6,334 nucleotides of DNA from a bacterium. GTDB lineage: Bacteria; Bacteroidota; Ignavibacteria; Kapaibacteriales; Kapaibacteriaceae. Below are positions 1-6,334 of the stretch, one piece after another (position 1 is the first letter of the stretch; every line of letters begins with the position of its first letter). The notes under the pieces are model-generated. The model worked only from the letters and a program-made list of their open reading frames with translations. It ran no database searches and was not told the DNA's origin. The DNA lies in contig JAGVJW010000120.1 of NCBI GenBank assembly GCA_020050895.1, positions 1 through 6,334 on the forward strand. Direction: 5' to 3'. Made by a program: the position numbers and the translations under genes.

Positions 1-1
1 C

Positions 2-2323
2 AAGGCTTATACATTAATTGGCGGCAGTAGCGACGACAGAATTAAAGCGATCGCCATTGATGGTGCTAACAATATTTACATAACAGGTGAAACTTCTTCG
101 AATGATTTCCCTTTAACCATAGGTGTTACCGGTCAGATTTACCAGGCTCAGATTGATGCATTTATTTCTTCGTTCGACTCTACCCTAGGTAAACTCATCA
201 TGAGCTCATACCTTGGGGGGAATAAAGATGATAATGCAACATCGTTGGCCGTTGATCAGAACGGAACAATTTATGTAGCAGGGAGCACTTCATCGAATGT
301 AAATTTTCCTGTTACATTCCCAGTTACTGTTTCATATAGGAACCGGTTTGGGCAGACCATCACACTCCCTGGCGGTGGTGCTAACGGAGGTCAGGTTGAC
401 GGCTTTGTTGCCAGCTTATCGCCAGCTGGGCGCATCATTCAATGCCGATACTTTGGAGTAGAGGGAGTCGAAAAGTTTACTGCGATGACGATAGATGCTT
501 CGAGTGGAGTTTACTTAACAGGATCAACAACGTCGCCAAGTTTTGAGACCTCTCCAACACCGAATCGGTTTGCGTCGGACCGTCTGCCATACGATAGATC
601 ATATAATGGCGGTAATACCGATGCATTTGTTGTGAAGTTTAATAGTGAGTTAGCGCTGGCAAAATCTGATGATGGAACCTACTCAACATATTTTGGTGGC
701 AATGCTGAAGAGGAAGGTCGAGGAGTGTTTGTTGATGCGCTTGGACGTGCCTATGTGGTTGGTGTAACCACGTCTACGAACCTTCCTGCAGTAGGAACAA
801 TTCAAACAACACCTGTAGGACAGCAGGATATTTTTCTTGCAGTGTTTAGCGACGACGGACGTGAACTCGCCAGCGCCACATACTTTGGGGGCGCAGGTAA
901 TGATGAGGTGTATGGCGTGCAATCCTACAACGGTCTGAATACTGGTGTGATGTACGGCTCCACTCAGTCGTCAGATTTCCCAGTATTGGGCGCCGGATCT
1001 ATAAATAACAGAGCAGGATTGGATGACGGCTTCTTTGCAGTGATTAACACCTTCGCAAACATCTATACAACGCTTGTATCCGGTCTAGGATCGGACGCGG
1101 TACGTTATGCTGCGGTCGATCCTAAGGGCGATCTTTATTACTCCGTGATAACTTCCTCATCAGATTTACCAACACATGACTCTGCTTTTTCAAAGGGTGT
1201 GGAGGGCTCGCAATTCTATGTTGCTAAACATGCATTTGGTACGTTAGAACTGGCAGTGCCTCGAGGTGGTGAAGTCTGGTGTACGGGGTCGAATCAATCG
1301 ATATCCTGGCAGACGGCGGGCATGCTCGATGGTGAGAAATATATGGTAGAATATTCCAGCAATGGTGGAACAACTTGGAATGTACTCGTCAAGGACATCA
1401 CGGCATCGAACTATCAGTGGAAGCCATCATCTGCTACTATGCCTGCAGGAGATCAATATCGTTTCAGAGTAAGCACTAAACGTGGACATGTTTCTACCAC
1501 ATCGAATATGACGTTTGTTCAGCCCCCTTCCATCACATCGCCTCCTGTTAACACAAGTGGATGTCGGGATGACAAGGTCACGTTAAGTGTTGGTGCAACG
1601 GGCGGGAGTCTAAAGTATCAGTGGCGTCGAAATGGAACTAACATCGCAGGTGCAACCAATGCAACGTATGACATCGTAAGCCTTTCGAGTAGCAATGTTG
1701 GATCGTACGATGTTTTTATCAGTGGACGATGCTCGCCTTCGATAACCAGTGTGCCGGCCATCGTGAGCATGGCAGTTGCAACCAGCATCACTTCGCAGCC
1801 GAGCGGCGGCGTTGTTGAAGAAGGCAAATCATTTACGTTGAGCGTGGTGGCCGCTGGCGGTGGTCTTACCTATCAGTGGAAAAAAAATAACTATGACATC
1901 GCTGGAGCAACGTCGGCAACATATTCCGTACAAAGCGCTGAAAAGAGTGACGGAGGGAAATACGTGTGTCAAGTCAGCGGCTTATGCGGATCGGTAACAA
2001 CCGAGGAAGCTGAAGTGGTGATCAACGCACCAAGCAGCGTCAGTGAGGAATTCGCTGATGGCTCTGCCTCGTTGCGCGTGATCGGTCCAAACCCTTCAGA
2101 TGATTTTGTTGTTCTGAAGCTTGACCTTCAGCATTCGCAAAACATTGAAATGCGATTAATTGACCAGCGTGGAGCAGTAGTCTGGCGGTCCGGGATTTCC
2201 TTCTACCAAGTTGGACCAACAGAAATCCGAATCCCGTTGGGTTCAATCCCGATTGGCGTGTATGGTGTAGTGGCGTTTGCAGATAAGGGCGCGCTCAACA
2301 CTTTGATAAGCATCAGCCGCTGA
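2..2323 (+). CDS. Secreted SBBP beta-propeller / Ig-like protein with T9SS type A sorting domain (5' end outside window)
   Basis: Seen: the frame is open from base 2 to the TGA at 2321-2323, giving 773 visible residues. The ATG at 200 lies inside a propeller blade (the next residues complete SYLGG), so it is not the start. Fragment residues 1-~410 hold six SBBP-type blades marked by (T/S)YxGG-like motifs near 4, 69, 149, 229, 293 and 356. Residues ~415-506 form a PRGGEVW...ISW beta-sandwich domain, ~508-590 and ~594-674 are two Ig-like domains (YQWRRNG and YQWKKNN cores), and ~690-773 is a C-terminal domain with GPNPSDD, LIDQRGAVVW and IPIGVYGV, as in T9SS type A sorting domains. Inference: fragment residue 1 (KAYTLIGG) aligns with residue 97 of the downstream paralogue (KAFTFLGG), so about 96 residues, including the signal peptide and blade 1, are missing and full length is near 870. 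It probably crosses the outer membrane by the T9SS and is surface-attached or released. The ligand is unknown. An A8 run lies within Ig domain 2. Confidence 0.9.
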   Translation, partial: KAYTLIGGSSDDRIKAIAIDGANNIYITGETSSNDFPLTIGVTGQIYQAQIDAFISSFDSTLGKLIMSSYLGGNKDDNATSLAVDQNGTIYVAGSTSSNVNFPVTFPVTVSYRNRFGQTITLPGGGANGGQVDGFVASLSPAGRIIQCRYFGVEGVEKFTAMTIDASSGVYLTGSTTSPSFETSPTPNRFASDRLPYDRSYNGGNTDAFVVKFNSELALAKSDDGTYSTYFGGNAEEEGRGVFVDALGRAYVVGVTTSTNLPAVGTIQTTPVGQQDIFLAVFSDDGRELASATYFGGAGNDEVYGVQSYNGLNTGVMYGSTQSSDFPVLGAGSINNRAGLDDGFFAVINTFANIYTTLVSGLGSDAVRYAAVDPKGDLYYSVITSSSDLPTHDSAFSKGVEGSQFYVAKHAFGTLELAVPRGGEVWCTGSNQSISWQTAGMLDGEKYMVEYSSNGGTTWNVLVKDITASNYQWKPSSATMPAGDQYRFRVSTKRGHVSTTSNMTFVQPPSITSPPVNTSGCRDDKVTLSVGATGGSLKYQWRRNGTNIAGATNATYDIVSLSSSNVGSYDVFISGRCSPSITSVPAIVSMAVATSITSQPSGGVVEEGKSFTLSVVAAGGGLTYQWKKNNYDIAGATSATYSVQSAEKSDGGKYVCQVSGLCGSVTTEEAEVVINAPSSVSEEFADGSASLRVIGPNPSDDFVVLKLDLQHSQNIEMRLIDQRGAVVWRSGISFYQVGPTEIRIPLGSIPIGVYGVVAFADKGALNTLISISR
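1880..1887 (+). repeat. A8 homopolymer inside the coding region of the first propeller gene
   Basis: Eight consecutive A residues encode part of Trp-Lys-Lys-Asn-Asn in the second Ig-like domain. Insertion of one A gives TGG AAA AAA AAA TAA, an immediate stop. Loss of one A leads to a stop at an in-frame TAA about 35 codons later. Either change removes the T9SS sorting domain. The run itself is seen; any slippage is inference. Confidence 0.6.
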
Positions 2324-2350
2324 TACGCAGACTTTAACGGCTCATCGACG

Positions 2351-2413
2351 GCACTTGTCACCCGGCGCTTGTCACCTGGCACTTGGCACCTGGCACCTGG
2401 CACCTGGCACTTG
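2351..2413 (+). repeat. Tandem heptanucleotide array, nine in-phase units (consensus KCACYTG)
   Basis: Nine consecutive 7-bp units fill 63 bp: GCACTTG, TCACCCG, GCGCTTG, TCACCTG, GCACTTG, three copies of GCACCTG, then GCACTTG. Variation is mostly G/T at unit position 1 and C/T at position 5, with single changes elsewhere, so the units are degenerate but never lose register. The array starts 28 bp after the upstream stop codon, and its last three bases are also the first three of the hairpin arm that follows. Short degenerate heptamer arrays of this kind are known from intergenic DNA of several bacterial lineages. No function can be read from the sequence. It is not a CRISPR, because it has no spacers. 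Confidence 0.9.
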
Positions 2414-2441
2414 TTAACCGCCACTACGTGGCGGTTAACAA
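2411..2441. repeat. Perfect inverted repeat, 14-bp arms and 3-nt loop; possible transcript-end hairpin
   Basis: The left arm TTGTTAACCGCCAC (2411-2424) and right arm GTGGCGGTTAACAA (2428-2441) are exact reverse complements around a TAC loop. The DNA or RNA could form a very stable hairpin 88 bp after the upstream stop codon. Neither strand has a T-run after the stem: the + strand continues AAACCC and the - strand continues into the heptamers. It is therefore not a canonical intrinsic terminator, although it could end or stabilise the 3' end of the upstream mRNA, or act as a protein-binding palindrome or a mobile repeat end. Confidence 0.85.
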
Positions 2442-2472
2442 AAACCCATGAATTCATCTTCACATTTCAGCT

Positions 2473-2487
2473 CAATTGGAACAATTG
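2473..2487. promoter_or_regulatory. Paired CAATTG palindromes, possible operator
   Basis: CAATTG occurs at 2473-2478 and again at 2482-2487, separated by GAA; a third AATTG lies at 2496-2500. Each CAATTG is itself a palindrome, so two half-sites sit 9 bp apart centre to centre, just upstream of the CRP-like palindrome. The motif is short and AT-rich and could be chance. It is listed because it adds to the density of symmetric sequence in this leader. Confidence 0.25.
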
Positions 2488-2496
2488 TGTCACGGA

Positions 2497-2529
2497 ATTG
2501 GTGATAAATATCACAGCTTCTTACGTTTA
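2497..2529 (+). promoter_or_regulatory. Candidate Bacteroidota-type promoter (ATTG -33, TACGTTTA -7)
   Basis: ATTG at 2497-2500 and TACGTTTA at 2522-2529 are 21 bp apart and resemble the Bacteroidota pair TTTG and TAnnTTTG, with one mismatch in each element. This would give a leader of roughly 15-20 nt before the ATG at 2552. The CRP-like palindrome would lie in the spacer. It competes with the box at 2537-2544, and only one of the two need be real. Confidence 0.3.
2500..2515. promoter_or_regulatory. CRP/FNR-family-like operator (GTGA-N6-TCAC) upstream of the second propeller gene
   Basis: The sequence GTGATAAATATCAC (2501-2514) is an inverted repeat with perfect 6-bp arms and a 2-bp centre. 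Against the enterobacterial CRP consensus TGTGA-N6-TCACA, positions 2500-2515 match 9 of 10 defined bases (GGTGA, then TCACA). CRP/FNR-family regulators are widespread, including in Bacteroidota, and many bind TGTGA-like half-sites, but their specificity in this organism is unknown. The centre (2507.5) would be at -41.5, the class II activator position, if transcription started at 2549. If the promoter is instead the upstream candidate, the site lies in the spacer and would repress. Confidence 0.5.
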
Positions 2530-2536
2530 TTTCACT

Positions 2537-2544
2537 TAACTTTA
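2537..2544 (+). promoter_or_regulatory. Alternative -7 box TAACTTTA close to the start codon
   Basis: TAACTTTA matches TAnnTTTG except for the last base and lies 7 nt before the ATG. There is no TTG at the expected -33 distance, which would fit an activator-dependent promoter using the CRP-like site. A start here would leave almost no leader. Confidence 0.3.
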
Positions 2545-2551
2545 GACTGTG

Positions 2552-5083
2552 ATGAAGAAGCTTATCATCAAAGCTGCTATTGTATTATCAATGTTAGGCT
2601 TTACTGCACTCCCAACCTTTGCCGGTACTGGTGGTGGTCCCTTTGTAGGGGGCTTTTTGAGAGGAACTTTAGACAACGATCACATTTCTGGTGTTGGGCG
2701 TGCTTTAAACGGCGACGTAGTAGTGTGCGGTTGGACTGATGGGTACGAAGTTTGGGACAATGTTTCGGGTTACGATACAGAACAAAATGGTTCAATTGAT
2801 GCATTTGTAGCAGTTTTATCTCCAAACCTGGAAATAGTAAAGGCGTTTACATTCCTTGGCGGAGCTAGTGATGATAAAGCTATAGGAGTCACAATAGCGC
2901 CATCAGGAATAATTGTAATTGCCGGAAATACTGAGAGCGTAAATCTACCAACCACTATCGGTGCATTTTCTGTTATTAAGTCGGGATATGTTGATGGCTT
3001 CGTCGCTTCTTTTACTTCAGACTTATCGACACTGCTTGCATGTACATATTTTGGTGGCACAAACGATGATGAAGTGGCCGACATCGTAAGCGATGAAGCT
3101 GGAAATGTGTTCTTCTGCGGCTCAACAAAATCTGTTAATGGTTTTCCTGTAATCAATGGATACGATAAAATCTACGACGGCGGATACGATGCATTTTTAG
3201 CAGGCCTTACACCTGGGCTTTCCACCGTAATTTTTTCGACCTACTATGGCGGTACATCGGACGATGTATTCAACGACGTTGCCATAAATAATTCAGGTAG
3301 TCTTGCTTGTGTTGGCACAACTAAGTCTCAGGATTTCCCAACATTCCCCAAGGTCAACCCTCTGTATTGGTGGTGGCAAAAGGAGAGACCATACGATTGG
3401 ACTTATAACGGTGGCGAAACAGATGGTGTTTTTACTGTTTTTGGTGACGAGGGAGCTCGGGTAATGGTAGCCTCCTATTTCGGAGGGGCTGGTGAGGATG
3501 AGGGTAAATCCATTGCCTTGAATTCTGATGGAGAAGTCACGATTTTTGGCACGACTACTTCAGTTGATATCCCTGCTACCTCCGGCGCACAAGGATATCT
3601 GCGAGGACCCTCTGATGTATTTATTGCCCAGTTCAATGCTACGGGGATGTCGTTGACGGCTTCGACATACCTCGGCGGTGAGGGCGGAGAAATTATTGAT
3701 GGTGCCGTGCCATTTAAAGGCGATCAGTTCGTACTCTATGGTACAACAACATCACAAAATTTACAAACTGTGGGTTCCGGTTCACGATCCACTCTGAATG
3801 GTGGTCTGGAACCTTTCGTAACCATTACATCGGTGACCTCCATTTCAATGCTCTCGACTATTGGCGGTTCAAAAGACGAGCATTTCACTAGAGCACTTAT
3901 TGACGGCGATGGAGGAGTGATCTTCGTTGGTTCTTCAACGTCTCCATTTATAAATATCGACAATAAAATTCTTGAAGCGGTCGGAGAGTACCCGGCAACT
4001 GATGCATTATCGATCAGATATCAACGTGGAGTGATCGATTTGTATGAGCCCAGAGGCGGCGAACATCTATGCTTAGATCAACCGGTTAACGTTGCATGGT
4101 CGAAAATCGACATGGATGCTACCGACAAACTTCGTGTTGAAGCAACCACCGATCTTGAAACCTGGTTTCCGGTGAGCGCATACACAAACGGGAGCTCCAT
4201 ACAGGTTACCATCAGCGATTCATCGTTAGTTAATCGTCCAACTACATTCCGTGTGGTTTCTTCCCGATCGCATGCATCGCGAATGTCATCGCCCCTTACC
4301 ATCGATCCGCGGATGGACATCGTTACCTCGCCTATTGGGACAACACTTTGTGCAGGCGATTCCTACCAGCTTGGAGTGGAAGCACGTGGTACTGGACTCA
4401 AGTATATATGGCTGAAAGATGGTAACGTTATTCCCGGTCAAACACAGCCATTACTGTCCCTTGGCCCGGTTGGATATGCTGCATCAGGACGGTACCAGGT
4501 AACTGTCACCGCTGCTTGCGGACTGAGCAAGACTAGCGATCCAGCCAACGTACTTGTTGCCGCAAGCACTGAAATCGTCTCAGTGCCGCGCGATACAACG
4601 GTCTATCAAGGACAAGGATTGGAGCTTTCAGTTATAGCAAGGGGAGATGCACTTTCCTATTCTTGGTACAGAAACAACGTCTTGATTCCCTTTGAGACCA
4701 CATCGAAATTAACTATCGCAAGTATTACTGGTTTAGATGCCGGAGCATATTTCGTCCGCGTAAGCGGAACCTGCGGTGAAAAAATCAGCGAAGAATTCAA
4801 GGTAATTGTGCAGCCTGGCACGTCCGTGGGTGAAGACCACATCGGCCAGATTGCCATGTATCCCAATCCAGCCTTCGAGGAAGTGTTGATTTCAACCCCT
4901 TCGTTTATAGGAACAGTAAAGCTTGTTGATCAACTTGGAAGTGAGATTACCTCGATGGAGTTTTCATCTGAGGTCACCAATATTCGTATAGATCTTTCCC
5001 GCATTAGTGCTGGCCGGTATACCATTGTGTTAATGCCAACCAATAGACCGAGTATCTTTTTGGGGTTATTGGTTGTACGGTAG
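2552..5083 (+). CDS. Secreted seven-bladed SBBP beta-propeller / Ig-like protein with T9SS type A sorting domain
   Basis: Seen: 843 codons from ATG 2552 to TAG 5081-5083. A GTG lies one codon earlier (2549); the ATG is preferred because it begins a typical signal peptide (MKK, hydrophobic core, cleavage after TFA at ~24). Seven blade motifs lie near 35 (degenerate FLRG), 99, 164, 229, 307, 371 and 434, about 64 residues apart, consistent with a closed SBBP-type propeller. Blade 4 is ~13 residues longer and carries an aromatic loop, YWWWQKERPYDWTYNGG (272-288). Then come a PRGGE beta-sandwich domain (~495-587), two Ig-like domains (~588-670, ~673-753) and a T9SS type A sorting domain (~766-843) with YPNPAFEEV, LVDQLGS, IDLS and GRYTIV. 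Inference: exported by Sec, then across the outer membrane by the T9SS, with the C-terminal domain removed. It is a paralogue of the upstream gene with the same domain order; substrate or ligand is unknown. No Shine-Dalgarno is visible. Confidence 0.93.
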   Translation: MKKLIIKAAIVLSMLGFTALPTFAGTGGGPFVGGFLRGTLDNDHISGVGRALNGDVVVCGWTDGYEVWDNVSGYDTEQNGSIDAFVAVLSPNLEIVKAFTFLGGASDDKAIGVTIAPSGIIVIAGNTESVNLPTTIGAFSVIKSGYVDGFVASFTSDLSTLLACTYFGGTNDDEVADIVSDEAGNVFFCGSTKSVNGFPVINGYDKIYDGGYDAFLAGLTPGLSTVIFSTYYGGTSDDVFNDVAINNSGSLACVGTTKSQDFPTFPKVNPLYWWWQKERPYDWTYNGGETDGVFTVFGDEGARVMVASYFGGAGEDEGKSIALNSDGEVTIFGTTTSVDIPATSGAQGYLRGPSDVFIAQFNATGMSLTASTYLGGEGGEIIDGAVPFKGDQFVLYGTTTSQNLQTVGSGSRSTLNGGLEPFVTITSVTSISMLSTIGGSKDEHFTRALIDGDGGVIFVGSSTSPFINIDNKILEAVGEYPATDALSIRYQRGVIDLYEPRGGEHLCLDQPVNVAWSKIDMDATDKLRVEATTDLETWFPVSAYTNGSSIQVTISDSSLVNRPTTFRVVSSRSHASRMSSPLTIDPRMDIVTSPIGTTLCAGDSYQLGVEARGTGLKYIWLKDGNVIPGQTQPLLSLGPVGYAASGRYQVTVTAACGLSKTSDPANVLVAASTEIVSVPRDTTVYQGQGLELSVIARGDALSYSWYRNNVLIPFETTSKLTIASITGLDAGAYFVRVSGTCGEKISEEFKVIVQPGTSVGEDHIGQIAMYPNPAFEEVLISTPSFIGTVKLVDQLGSEITSMEFSSEVTNIRIDLSRISAGRYTIVLMPTNRPSIFLGLLVVR

Positions 5084-5128
5084 GTAGAAGAGTGGTTTAT
5101 TAGTGGCAATATAGGACCAATTAAGTCG

Positions 5129-5136
5129 TATATTTG
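5129..5136 (+). promoter_or_regulatory. TATATTTG -7-like promoter box for sufB
   Basis: TATATTTG matches the Bacteroidota -7 consensus TAnnTTTG exactly and ends 9 nt before the sufB ATG, in the 62-bp gap after the upstream stop codon. No good TTTG/TTG element is seen 19-21 bp upstream. If it is used, the mRNA would start only a few bases before the ATG. No intrinsic terminator is visible in the gap, so read-through from the propeller gene is also possible. Confidence 0.4.
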
Positions 5137-5145
5137 CAAGAATAT

Positions 5146-6334
5146 ATGGCTTCCGATCCAACCATTCTTAGTGAAGTTGTTGCCAGCGATTATAAGTTCG
5201 GCTTTGAGTCGAACATTGAACAAGAATTGCTGCCCAAGGGGTTAAATGAGGGTGTAATTCGATTTATCTCTCAGAAAAAGAATGAACCGGAGTGGATGCT
5301 GGAATGGAGACTGGCGGCTTACACTCAATGGCTTAAGATGCGAGAGCCGCATTGGGCGAATGTAACGTTTCCGCGGATTGATTATCAGGACATCATCTAC
5401 TGGGCAGCGCCTAAGCAGCGGGAAGGACCTGCATCGTTAAGCGACGTAGACCCCGAACTTCTGGCAACCTTTGCAAAGCTTGGAATTCCCCTCGAAGAGC
5501 AGAAGCTGCTTTCGGGAGTTGCCGTAGATGCTGTGTTGGATAGCGTAAGCGTCAAGACAACATTCCAGCATGCACTAAAGGAAAAGGGCGTCATCTTTTG
5601 TCCGATAAGCGAAGCAATTCAAAAGTATCCCGATCTGGTGCGCACGTACATCGGAAGTGTAGTTCCTGTCAACGATAATTTCTTTGCAGCCCTAAATTCT
5701 GCAGTGTTTAGCGATGGTTCATTTGTGTATGTGCCAAAGGGCGTGCGGTGTCCGATGGAACTCAGCACGTATTTCCGTATCAATGCAAGAAATTCAGGAC
5801 AGTTTGAGCGCACGCTTATCATTGCAGATGAGGGCGCATACGTCAGCTACCTCGAAGGATGCACAGCGCCACAGCGCGACGAGAATCAACTTCATGCAGC
5901 CGTAGTTGAATTGGTTGCCCATGAACGAGCAGAGATCAAGTATTCGACTGTGCAGAATTGGTATCCGGGCGACAAGGAAGGTCGCGGTGGGATATTCAAC
6001 TTTGTTACTAAGCGAGGAATTTGTGAAGGGGCGAGAAGCAAAATCTCCTGGACGCAGGTTGAAACGGGTTCTGCAATTACATGGAAATATCCCAGCGTTA
6101 TACTAAAAGGTGATAACTCCATAGGTGAGTTTTACAGTGTGGCGATGACCAATCATCATCAACAGGCTGATACCGGAACTAAAATGACGCATATCGGCAG
6201 TAACACTCGCTCTCGAATTGTAAGCAAGGGCATTTCTGCAGGAGTGTCGCAAAACTCATACCGCGGACTCGTACGGATTAATCCGCGTGCTGAGAACTCG
6301 CGCAACTATTCACAATGCGATTCTCTTCTAATTG
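5146..6334 (+). CDS. sufB: Fe-S cluster assembly scaffold protein SufB (3' end outside window)
   Basis: SufB forms the SufBC2D scaffold with SufC ATPase and SufD, on which Fe-S clusters are built in the cytoplasm from sulfur delivered by SufS with SufE or SufU. Seen: 396 codons from ATG 5146 with no stop before the window edge; bacterial SufB is usually about 460-495 residues, so roughly the last 70-100 are missing. Recognised by near-invariant stretches: EPEWMLEWRLAAY (47-59), FVYVPKGVRCP (193-203), SYLEGCTAP (234-242), YSTVQNWYPGD (266-276), GSNTRSRIVSKG (351-362) and NYSQCDSLLI (387-396). By family knowledge, C239 corresponds to E. coli Cys254, which accepts sulfur, and C391 to Cys405 at the SufB-SufD cluster site; the Glu434 equivalent lies beyond the edge. 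No intein interrupts the visible part. The start is fixed by a stop at 5122-5124 in the same frame and the usual N-terminal length. A sufC/sufD/sufS cluster would be expected downstream, but it is not visible. Confidence 0.97.
   Translation, partial: MASDPTILSEVVASDYKFGFESNIEQELLPKGLNEGVIRFISQKKNEPEWMLEWRLAAYTQWLKMREPHWANVTFPRIDYQDIIYWAAPKQREGPASLSDVDPELLATFAKLGIPLEEQKLLSGVAVDAVLDSVSVKTTFQHALKEKGVIFCPISEAIQKYPDLVRTYIGSVVPVNDNFFAALNSAVFSDGSFVYVPKGVRCPMELSTYFRINARNSGQFERTLIIADEGAYVSYLEGCTAPQRDENQLHAAVVELVAHERAEIKYSTVQNWYPGDKEGRGGIFNFVTKRGICEGARSKISWTQVETGSAITWKYPSVILKGDNSIGEFYSVAMTNHHQQADTGTKMTHIGSNTRSRIVSKGISAGVSQNSYRGLVRINPRAENSRNYSQCDSLLI

Noticed and set aside
2312..2324. Small dyad ATCAG-CCG-CTGAT over the stop codon of the first gene
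   Set aside because: The arms are only 5 bp, with no T-run and largely coding; chance occurrence is likely.
2351..2413. Repeat array as a CRISPR
   Set aside because: Units are 7 bp with no spacers between them, and there are no cas genes nearby.
2411..2441. Hairpin as a standard rho-independent terminator
   Set aside because: The stem is strong, but neither strand has a T-run after it, so it is listed as an inverted repeat with only a possible role in 3'-end formation.
2203..2463. Minus-strand ORF with repeated CQVPGAR peptide
   Set aside because: The repetitive peptide is only the heptamer array read on the other strand; the rest lies antisense to the first gene's sorting domain and the hairpin. 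No sign of a real protein.
2476..2739. Plus-strand ORF of 87 codons overlapping the start of the second propeller gene
   Set aside because: It starts at TTG inside the operator-like region, has a Cys/Trp/Arg-rich out-of-frame composition and overlaps a clear signal peptide in the correct frame.
5714..6106. Two short plus-strand ORFs within sufB
   Set aside because: They are out-of-frame shadows of the strongly conserved SufB sequence.
5146..6333. Possible intein in SufB
   Set aside because: SufB is a known intein host, but the visible 396 residues read continuously through the conserved core; only the missing C-terminal part remains unchecked.
1..6334. A novel defence or mobile system
   Set aside because: No nuclease, transposase, reverse transcriptase, toxin-antitoxin pair or phage gene is visible. 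The content is two secreted structural-type proteins and a housekeeping gene.

Overview
The window carries three genes, all on the + strand. Two are large tandem paralogues for secreted, multi-domain surface proteins, and the third is the start of the housekeeping iron-sulfur assembly gene sufB. The organism is probably a member of the Bacteroidota/Chlorobi group. I infer this from C-terminal type IX secretion (T9SS) type A sorting domains on both large proteins, beta-propeller plus Ig-like architecture typical of that group, absence of Shine-Dalgarno sequences, and promoter-like sequences resembling the Bacteroidota TAnnTTTG -7 element. Moderate GC and an intergenic heptamer array would fit a Kapabacteria- or Ignavibacteria-like lineage, but no taxonomic marker was searched.

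Layout. Positions 2-2323 hold the 3' part of the first paralogue, which is cut by the left window edge; the frame is open to position 2, so the ATG at 200 is only an internal methionine. Positions 2324-2551 are a structured 228-bp intergenic region with nine in-phase heptamers (2351-2413), a perfect 14-bp-arm hairpin (2411-2441), CAATTG motifs (2473-2487), a CRP/FNR-like palindrome (2500-2515) and candidate -7 boxes. Positions 2552-5083 hold the complete second paralogue, an 843-aa protein with a signal peptide. A 62-bp gap containing a TATATTTG box leads to sufB, which starts at 5146 and runs off the right edge after 396 codons.

How the genes relate. The two large genes share the same domain order: a propeller of SBBP-type blades (seven in the second gene; six visible in the first, with one lost off the edge), a PxGGE beta-sandwich domain, two Ig-like domains and a T9SS sorting domain. 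They look like an ancient tandem duplication, probably of cell-surface or released proteins of unknown ligand. SufB is functionally unrelated and appears to have its own promoter. I see no defence system, transposase, CRISPR array or RNA gene. The least ordinary parts are the composite repeat/hairpin and operator-like region between the paralogues, and the domain features that the two proteins share.
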